A stretch of 64,000 bases of DNA, taken from Camellia lanceoleosa. Its lineage: Eukaryota; Streptophyta; Magnoliopsida; Ericales; Theaceae. The stretch is taken from positions 123,368,346-123,432,345 of the forward strand of contig CM045767.1 of the NCBI GenBank assembly GCA_025200525.1, read 5' to 3'. Shown here piece by piece: positions 56,616 through 64,000 of this stretch; the first letter of the stretch is position 1; each line of letters begins with the position of its first letter. The translations under genes were made by a program, and so were the position numbers. The notes beneath the pieces were generated by a model. That model was not told the origin of the DNA and did no database searches. It worked only from the letters and a program-made list of their open reading frames with translations.

Positions 56616-57092
56616 TGTTGGAAAATTTGAATTTAAATTTACTTCAATGGTTGTGTCTCTTCACAATCTTTCTGAAGAGTCACATAGAAGTCTATATATT
56701 CCATCTCCCTTACTTCAATTTAGATGGTGATTTGTCATTTTCTTCTTCACTTTGCATTATTCTTCATATTTCCTGAGTCTAATTTTTCTATTAAAAGAGT
56801 ACATGCACAACGAAGTTCGTTAGACTTGCAATAGTAGTGCTGCTAGTGTAAGATATTAATCGTTGTATCCTAGGAGATAGACATCCATTAAATCCTAAGC
56901 ACCGGTAGGACGACGAATCTGTTTTAAGGAAAGAGTGTCACACACTCGACTCGATCAGGTTTTATTTATTTATGTACTGTAAGTTTTTATCACATTATTA
57001 TGTCGATATATTTCAATTTTTGGTTTTGCCCAAAAATCGTTTGTATAATTTTAAATTATATATTTCATATAGTTTGGTACTATTTTCCAACA
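56616..57092 (+). repeat. LTR type a, 3' copy (477 bp)
   Basis: It pairs with 50619-51125 but lacks about 25-30 bp near 56660. Its internal motif reads GAATCTGTTTTAAG where the 5' copy has GAATCTGTCTTAAG. Confidence 0.87.
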
Positions 57093-57339
57093 GCTGTTAA
57101 AATAGATTATATAGATTTAAGTTGCTGAGTAGTATTTATTAAATAAGCTGTGAAGTAGCTTTTTCAATTAACTTTTATTTTTTATTATTCACTATTTGTC
57201 TACATTTCTCATAAAAAATAATAATAATATTTTACAGTCCATTTGGGTCTTTTTCTATTTTAAAAAAAAAAATCTAAGAGTATAACCGTGAATTAATATG
57301 TCCACGACAGAAACTGATAATCAGAAGCAAGGGGTGAGC

Positions 57340-57484
57340 AGCTTCTCAGAATTAGTTTTTTTGACTTAAAATAAGTTGTTAGAATCAGAAGCTGCTAGAA
57401 ATAAGTTTAACCAAACAGTCCAAAATAACTTTTTAAAATCCAGAAGTCATAAGTTGGCTCAAAAAAGCCCCACCAAACACCCCC
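57340..57484. mobile_element. MITE-like end (GGGGTGTTTGGTGGGG)
   Basis: Read on the minus strand, GGGGGTGTTTGGTGGGGC starts a unit with AACTTATGACTTCTGG and CAGCTTCTGATTCTAAC words, typical of plant hAT-type MITEs. The other end may have been split by the Copia insertion to the left. Confidence 0.5.
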
Positions 57485-57904
57485 ATTGTCTCCCACCCAA
57501 CCAATCAATGCAGGTAATATCAGCTCCATTCATCCCATTATAAGTGATTTTATTGTTTCGTAATGGTTGCCTCACCCATGGCACCAATGCCCTACCCACT
57601 CCCATGCCTTTTCCTTCTGTTTCCCCTTTGGCCCGCCTGCCCTACCTATGGCCTCACCATGCTCGTCCCTCATCCTCGCCTTCCTACGACTCCCAATCCA
57701 TCCCTTTTCCTCCCTCCTCTCCCCCGTGGGCTTGCCCTACCCATGACCTCTCATCACATCACCATATTAAATTTCTTCAATGAAGGGCTTGTATGTTATA
57801 GATTGAAATTTTTCAACATTTAAAGAAAGGTCTCCAATTCTTGAGTCAATGTATGGTGTGCTATATCAATGGCCCCCATGCGTTATGGTATACTTTCTCT
57901 TTAG

Positions 57905-57958
57905 TATTTTTTGTTTTTGTTTTTGTTTTTGTTTTTTGTTTTTTGTTTTTTGTTTTCT
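57905..57958. repeat. (GTTTTT)n microsatellite
   Basis: About eight hexamer or heptamer units of GTTTTT/GTTTTTT. Confidence 0.9.
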
Positions 57959-58884
57959 TGTTGTTTCTTGTGATATGGTTAAATTTGAATTTGATTTGGC
58001 TATTAAAGTGGGGTTGGAGGTTTATATGTAAATTTAGAGTGCCAGTTTGAGAACAAAAAGTGAATTTTTGATTATTTGTTGTTTGTTGAGAAACAGTTTT
58101 ATTTAAGTTTTCGTTCTCCTTGTAGTTTTCTTCTTTGAACTTAGAAAGGTTTTGGTTCAAGTTGTGTGTTCCTTTGGAGACAAGTGTCTCTTGAATGACA
58201 CTATTGTTTGGGTTTAGAGAGCTCATTATGGTCCCACTTTGACAAGAATGGGCCTAAAGGAGGGTAGGAGGGAGTGATCACCCCTTACGATTTCAAAATT
58301 CTCTATTATTATAATAATATTAATTACAATTATCTCTAAATTATAGAAGTTCACCCCCTTCTAATTTTTTTTATTTGTTATTATTTTTTTTACAAACTTT
58401 AAGGGACCCCACTTGATTTTTTTTTTTTCAAATTTAAATGATTGTTTTTCTATATCTACAAAACATTGGATTAAAGTATAAAATTAAAAAAATATAATTA
58501 ATAACTTTTTGTAACTACTACTGATAACAAGCCCTATTTCTAGATAATAAATAAGGTATTAGCTAATTATTTGATCGTGTTTATTGAGGAAAACATTATG
58601 CAAATTTTAAAGTTGATTCTATCATATATGTTTTTAATAACATGAAAGAGAATCAAGCAAAACTCAACGGTAGTAGGCATTTTACCTATCTAAATATTAC
58701 TATAAAGTATACATTTTATTTTACCTATCAACTGTTTCATATTTCTACTCCAACCATACTCTTCATTTTAACTATTCATCAAAATACTATTAACTTTATA
58801 GAATGTCACGTCAACAACAAAGATGGAGGGAAATAATCCTAATGATTAAATATATTTTTCATAACCTTGAAGGCTAGCTACATG

Positions 58885-59013
58885 TAGCTAGTGAATGTAA
58901 GCTGAGCTAAAATGCCTAATCATATGCCTAGTGCATTAGAGTTAAAAAAAAGTGAGTCACATTAGGCATTTTGACTAACAAGCATTATATGCCTAGCGGG
59001 TTGGAGATGCTCT
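58885..59013. mobile_element. MITE-like hairpin with ATGCCTAAT arms
   Basis: AAAATGCCTAATC near 58910 is mirrored by a minus-strand CAAAATGCCTAATG from about 58973. The right end GGGTTGGAGATGCTC is a common MITE terminus. Confidence 0.45.
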
Positions 59014-60210
59014 TAGTTTAGTAAATAGATTGTTTTTACAATTACTATATTTTTCAATATGGATAAAAAAAATTAAAAATAAAGAAGAAGCTTATTTATA
59101 TATGTTTTCTTCTTATTTTCGCTTTATATGTAGGTAAAAAGTTGATATTGCAATCGATATTGTTTATTTAAATTTTTTGTTAATATGTATACTTTCGCCC
59201 TCGTATATGGAAATCCTGGGTTCGTTTCTACACTTTGATAATTTGAATCGTTTATTTTTAAAAAACTAAATCATCTATTTTTCAAGAGACAAATACAATA
59301 AACTAATGTAACTACGGTTATCGAATCGATATAATTTTTTTACATAGATGATCTATATGTTGTGGTGTAAAAAATAAACGGTTTGAATTATTGATTTGAG
59401 ACCCACAGACCTAAACAGAATGGTCCAATCCACAATGGAGACAAAGTTTCTCTCCGGTCCAGTGGACTAGACATGTTGTTTGGGCACGTAAGACCTACTA
59501 TTGGTCTTATTTCGATGATCAAAATTATTTAATTTTTAAGCCATATTGTTGAACTATAAAAGAAAATGTAAGGACAATGTAATATATGCAACTATTTCAG
59601 TCATGACAATTATGGATGTAATTGACTTGTCATACAATAATCAAACTGCAATTATGATAATTTAGTGTGATTTAATCAAATAAAAAATATAAATATCGTT
59701 CATTTTCCAGTGCAATTCTTGAAAGGGGTAGTAGGTACGCATCATCACCTGATGAGCTATCCTTGATGGTGCCACTCAACCATTTTGTATAACAAATTGA
59801 TGATTCTTTTGCTCTTATCCCATTGTGTTTGTCGCACATAGATTTCAAGGCTCCAAATAATACTAAGATCTCCTTTGGAAAGACACAATTTTAACACCAC
59901 AAAAAATAAAATAAAAAACAAACAAACAAACTATAAAAAGTTAATCCATTCTTTCAATTTTTTTTTTTTTTTTGAAAATTATTTTGTAAAAAACTAAAAA
60001 ATCAAACACAAAAAAAGTCAATTCTCACACGAATCATAAGTTGAACCGCCAGTGTGTGACACCAACAGCCCCTTTCTCACCTTCTCTTTACCGAACACCC
60101 AACACAATGTTGCACACAGTTATGCTTCCAAAATGTTATATATTCAAATATATATATATATATATATATTTAGAACAATATTTAAAAATAAAATGTATGT
60201 ATGAATTTAA

Positions 60211-61013
60211 GGGTAAATTATACTCGTTGTAGTTATAGTTTGTCTTTTGTATCAGTTAGATTATAATTGCACTAATTTTGCCTTTGAATATTTCATATTA
60301 TGTTAATTAGGTTTGGCTTCTCTAAGTTGTGGTCTCAATTTGAGAGAGCTTTTTGGCTTGATAGGCCCATTTTGATACCGATTTTAGTGATTTGAACCGT
60401 TCACCTTTTAGGATTTGTTGAGTAGAATAGTAATGCAAAAAATCAAGATGATTGAATATTGGTAGCTATATATTTGAATAATATTTGTTTTTAAAAAATA
60501 GATGAAAAATATAATTTTAAGAATAACCATCAATTTTTTGTAATACAAATTTGATTTAAACATATAACTATTGATGTCCGATCATCTTAATTTTTTACAT
60601 GAATATTTTACTCAATGAATCTTAAAAAGTGAACAGTTCGGATCACTGAAATCAATCCTAAAATGGGTTTACCAAGCCCAAATGCTCTCTCAAGTTAAGA
60701 TGACCAACTTAAAAGAAGTCAAACCCATGTTAACAGTCTAATTGATAATATTGCTTTGAAAATTTAACTAAAATCAAGAGATAAAATATTTTATTCACTC
60801 TCCTGAAAGTGGTTGAGGGGTTAACGTCTAATTTAAAATAGTCCATTCCCCTCTTTTCATATGATTTCTATCAAATTTCTTAACAAATATTATCATTTTA
60901 ATTATATTGATACAATGTGAAAAATTATAAGACAAAATTGGTATAATTTGAACCCACATAGACTAAATTGATATAAAAGACAAATCACAGGACCAAATGT
61001 ATAATTTGCTATA
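60211..61013. mobile_element. Foldback element containing another MITE
   Basis: The left arm (GGGTAAATTATAC, then GTTTGTCTTTTGTATCAG) is mirrored by the right arm (on the minus strand TAGCAAATTATAC, then GATTTGTCTTTTATATCAA). Arms are about 100 bp. A MITE sits at 60324-60710. Confidence 0.65.
60324..60710. mobile_element. Foldback MITE, 387 bp
   Basis: The left AAGTTGTGGTCTCAATTTGA and the minus-strand right AAGTTGGTCATCTTAACTTG start arms that match over about 180 bp each, including GAGAGAGC, CCCATTTT and TGTTCACTTTTTAAGA-like blocks. A related copy is at 61592-61884. Confidence 0.8.
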
Positions 61014-61591
61014 AATTTAAATTTAAATTTATTATAGTGTCAGTTATATTCAGTGTAAAATTTTCTTTCTCCTTTTTAAATGACCTAGAACAAGTCTTGA
61101 GCAAGGCCTTTGAATCAACCACAAGAAAGTAAATTCAATAATCAAAGGTCTCCTAAACTTATGAACTGAAAATAGTGAAGGGATTCGAACACTTATCATC
61201 ATCAGTAACATGGGGAGCATACCCACTTACAACTCGGATGGTCTATTAATGGTCATTCAAGATAAATCTTATCCATACATCTCAAAATTTAAATACTTTA
61301 ATACAATAATATTTGGCTCGATATGTAGTATTGTTGTTTTCTCTTTGTTTTTAAGACTTGGAGGAATTGATCTCTGCTTTGAAGCCCAAAAAAAAAAAAA
61401 AAAAAAAAAAGGGAAATGGAAAGACAACAAGATGGATTTGTAACTGTTTGATGTAGTGGTGATGCAAGTAATGACTTCATTTACGATGAAGACATATCAG
61501 AGCTGGTATTGATGAAGCAACTTCAAAGCATAAGTTAACTCTCATAACAACTGTCTTGTTAGTGTTTTATTATATGGGTTTGAATTCTTTA
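61014..61591. other. Intergenic, A-run
   Basis: No gene seen. A 22-base A run near 61389-61410 is the only clear feature. Confidence 0.5.
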
Positions 61592-61884
61592 AAATTGGTC
61601 ATCTTAAATTTGAGAGTGTGTTTGGACTTGATAAGTTTATTTTGGAACTTTCATTGATTCGAATGTTCACTTTAAGTATTCGTGGAGTAGAATATTTATA
61701 TATTAAAAAAAAAGGATGATTGGATATTAATAGTTATATGTTTGAATTACATTTGTATTACAAAAAATATAGATGATTACTCTTAAAATTATAATTGTCA
61801 TCTATTTTTCTAAAACAAATATGATTCAAATATATAGTTATCAGTATCCGATCATTTTAATTTTTCGCATAATATTTTACTCAA
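61592..61884. mobile_element. Truncated copy of the 60324 MITE family
   Basis: It matches most of the family from AATTGGTCATCTTAAATTTGA to ATATTTTACTCAA, then stops where a Copia fragment begins. Confidence 0.75.
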
Positions 61885-62260
61885 ATCTTCCAAGCAGACA
61901 TACATAGCAAAGTCGACAATGGAATATGAGTTTATCACATTAGATAAAACAGGAGAAGAAGCAGCATGGCTTCGTAATTTCTTAGAAGGCATTCCAATAT
62001 GGCCTAAACTTGTGCCAGCTATATGCATTCATTGTGATAGTGAAGTAGCAATAGGACGGGCACAGAATCATATGTACAACGATAAGTCTCGACACATTCG
62101 TCGAAGACATAATACCGTCAGGCATTTGCTCTCACATGGAATAATTTTCATAGAATATGTAAAGACAAGAGAGAATATTGCAGATCCATTGACTAAAGGG
62201 CTAGCTAGAGAGCATGTGTACCATTTATCGAGTGGAATGGGATTAAAACCTATTACTTAA
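61885..62260 (+). pseudogene. Copia Pol C-terminus: RNase H
   Basis: The frame starts without its own start codon at about 61885 (SSKQTYIAKSTMEYEFI) and ends at a TAA at 62258-62260. Motifs are typical of Copia RNase H: IHCDSEVAIGRAQN, KSRHIRRRHNTVRHLL and the end block ENIADPLTKGL. No stops interrupt it, but the rest of Pol is missing: the junction with the MITE at 61884/61885 is a truncation. It would cleave RNA in the hybrid during reverse transcription. Only a fragment remains. Confidence 0.88.
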
Positions 62261-62843
62261 AAGTCGCCATAATGACAACTCAACATAGTTGACTGGAGAT
62301 CCCAAGATCTAGGTTCAAAGGCACAACCAAATTATGGATGACTTCACGTATTATTAAGGAGGTTTACTCCTACCCATTTCTATGATAAGAAGAGTGATAC
62401 TTGCAGTGTTTGTAGGATAAGCTTTGCTTTTAATGATTCTTATAGCTTAGATATCCAAGTGGGGTATGGCATGATACTCTTAATAATAAGTCACCCATAT
62501 GAGTGTGAACTAGACTGGTTCTGTGAGAATTGAGAAAACTAAATTCTCTAGAGCATTCATAAATTATCAGGCGTTGTTCAGGGCCAAAATGAACATAATC
62601 GTAAGAACCAAGCTGTGTCTGCGGATACACTATGTGTAGTCTATTGTCTTGGCTTACACAAACAGTTGAACAGTTCAAAGCATCGCGTCTACTGGTTAGC
62701 CAGTAAGTCTGATATGCTTTCACTAGAGAAGGTTCAAAGCCAAGAGTTACCAATCTCAATGTAGTATATCTTCTCAATATACTCTTTCTTTGTTTGCATC
62801 TTGTTGTATGTCCGTTATCGTGAATTCCATTCATGTGGGGGAT
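62261..62843 (+). other. Copia 3' tail and polypurine tract
   Basis: Non-coding tail between RNase H and LTR. It matches 56006-56615 in order (GACTGGAGATCCCAAGA, GGCTTACACAAAC, AAGGTTCAAAGCC). It ends GTGGGGGAT at 62835-62843, the polypurine tract. Confidence 0.8.
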
Positions 62844-63879
62844 TGTTGGAAAATAACTTTGGAAAAGCCTTATTTTTTGCTAACTTTGAGCATTAATTAA
62901 GGTGGGACCCAAGCGTTATTTTTAACGTTTTTCATTGCATTCATGTTTAATGCTGCGTAGCGAATAACATCGTGTATTTGGTTGCTCAAAACTATTTTTG
63001 GATGAATGAGAATTCAACGCGCATTTTCGGGTTCGTGGAAATGGATTTAGGTGGGTTTCCTACACATTTGTGAAATGTGTTTGTCCCACATTAAAAAAGC
63101 TTAAGGTTTTAAATAGGTATATATACCTTAGCTTGGGATACTTACGATGGGCCCCAAGGGGTACCCAAGTTTGTGGAAGGGTGAGGTTATAGGTAAAGTG
63201 GGCTAGACCCATTGGACCTAAAACAAAAATCACACATGTGCGTAGGTACGTGGTCTGAGGTTGGGTTGGGCTTGGGCAAAAAACATTTGCATTTTATTTA
63301 TTTAATTTTAAATTTTGGTTTCAAAATTAATTAAATTGGTCCAGTTTTTTTTCTCACCCAAACATGTTAATACCTGTTGAGTTCCATCCGAACAGGTTTT
63401 CTACCCGTTGAATCTATCTGAACAGATTTCTATCTATTTGGTACCTGTTCAGAAAAACCACTTAGTTTCCTATAAATAGCCAACTTTTCAACAATTCTTG
63501 GATCGCATTTTTTTCCAGAGCATTTTCTTTCTTCTTCTTCTTTTCATCATCTTGTTTCTGCATCTGTTCTGCATTTAAATTTAGGAAGAAAAAGAAAGAG
63601 TCACAACAGAGTTTTGGTTCGCCAGACTTGATTTTGTAGTGTTGCAAATCAAGTGTTAGTTGTTGCATCTTGGGAAGGAGACGCCGATAAATCTCGAAGC
63701 ACCAGAGTTAGGGCGAAATCTACTTTAAGGAGATTATGTCCAACACAAGCCTCGACTTATATTTTTTTGTAAGCAATTAATTCAGAATTTAATTTATATA
63801 ATTATTTTCTGGATTATTTTAGTTTGCTGTTTATTTTATTTTACATTTAATTTACATATACACACCACTGGGAATAACA
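62844..63879 (+). repeat. Copia 3' LTR, related to type b
   Basis: It starts TGTTGGAAAATAAC right after the polypurine tract and probably ends GGAATAACA at 63879. It shares TTCGGGTTCGTG, TTGTCCCACATT and CCCCAAGGGGTACCC with 51628-52769. The right end is less certain than the left. Confidence 0.75.
63372..63480 (+). promoter_or_regulatory. Copia LTR promoter with ACCTGTT boxes
   Basis: TATA box CCTATAAATAGC at 63469-63480. Upstream, ACCTGTTGA (63372), ACCCGTTGA (63403) and ACCTGTTCA (63443) alternate with inverted GAACAGG and GAACAGA near 63390 and 63419. Confidence 0.7.
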
Positions 63880-64000
63880 AAGCGTGACGAAGGAAAAGGA
63901 AGATGAGTGTCGGTAGCAAAGATGGTGGTATCGATGAAGAGGAGGTGACGCAAAGGGTGAGAAGAAGAAGTTGTCGATGAAGAGGGTGGGTTTTTTCGTT
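63880..64000. other. Right flank
   Basis: Purine-rich DNA with GAAGAGG words. No feature could be supported before the window ends. Confidence 0.3.

Larger units (their letters stand above)
50619..57092 (+). mobile_element. Composite Copia derivative with two LTR types
   Basis: It is bounded by short LTRs (50619-51125, 56616-57092), both TGTTGGAA...CCAACA, and flanked by GCCGT (50614-50618) and GCTGT (57093-57097), a duplication differing by one transition. Inside, a second, longer LTR lies at 51628-52769, with matching leader sequence after both 51125 and 52769. Tail sequence and a polypurine tract (GTGGGGGAT) precede both 51628 and 56616. Only the last codons of pol (near 55960-56005) remain, matching 62220-62260. 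It is non-autonomous. Confidence 0.8.
57093..60210. other. Intergenic stretch with MITE-like units and simple repeats
   Basis: No gene recognised. Pro-rich open frames near 57544-57830 lie over CCCTCC/CCTACC-rich DNA and have no family features. TA repeats lie near 60148-60170 and T runs near 59960. Confidence 0.45.

Noticed and set aside
57544..57830. Pro-rich frames
   Set aside because: Two overlapping frames are open over pyrimidine-rich DNA; no domain or splice signals.
1..64000. tRNA, rRNA or integrated plant pararetrovirus
   Set aside because: No cloverleaf-like or rRNA sequence was noticed. Every RT region seen sits in an element with LTRs or integrase, and no caulimovirus-type movement or coat region was recognised.

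Overview
This window is flowering-plant nuclear DNA, probably from a eudicot. It is AT-rich and almost entirely made of transposable elements, many nested in one another. The lineages (Tat/Ogre-like and chromodomain Ty3/Gypsy, SIRE-like and other Ty1/Copia, Helitron, TRIM, MITEs) and a decayed NIN-like (NLP) transcription factor fragment all point to a plant. No intact cellular gene, rRNA, tRNA or CRISPR array was recognised.

Layout. 1-8065: 5' part of a minus-strand Tat/Ogre-like Gypsy element, with a broken gag and a long LTR/leader. A 2.4 kb solo LTR with perfect target-site duplications (TSDs) sits in its leader. 8066-14308: a plus-strand chromodomain Gypsy element whose 5' LTR was cut by the first element. 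It continues as LTR, internal, LTR, deleted internal, LTR. 14309-20935: intergenic DNA with MITEs, foldbacks, microsatellites and a 22-bp-duplication-flanked hairpin insertion. 20936-32117: a second Tat element with dual RNase H, almost intact PR-RT-RNH, an integrase split by a 1.9 kb solo LTR, a tandem-repeat 3' region, and an antisense, intron-containing extra gene. 32118-35813: a TRIM, a 1.6 kb inverted-repeat element and a non-autonomous Helitron. 38700-41960: an NLP pseudogene fragment (PB1 end) with a tandemly triplicated intron+exon unit, the third copy split by a solo LTR. 41981-49550: a minus-strand Copia element with gag but no pol, carrying a plus-strand ORF near its 3' LTR. 50619-57092: a composite Copia derivative with two LTR types. 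57093-61884: MITEs and foldbacks. 61885-63879: the 3' end of another Copia (RNase H and LTR).

Nothing here forms a working pathway; the sequence is a record of insertions. Six insertions have readable boundaries and TSDs: TTTTC, GGCTT, CTCCT, GCTCG, GCCGT/GCTGT, and TGATG for a MITE whose empty site also lies in the window.

The most unusual signal is in the LTRs. Several carry GC-rich palindromic or repeated boxes at roughly helical spacing. In two related solo LTRs, different palindromes occupy the same slot between conserved anchors. A Copia family lacks a normal tRNA primer site; instead, the bases just after its LTR are complementary to a motif inside the LTR.
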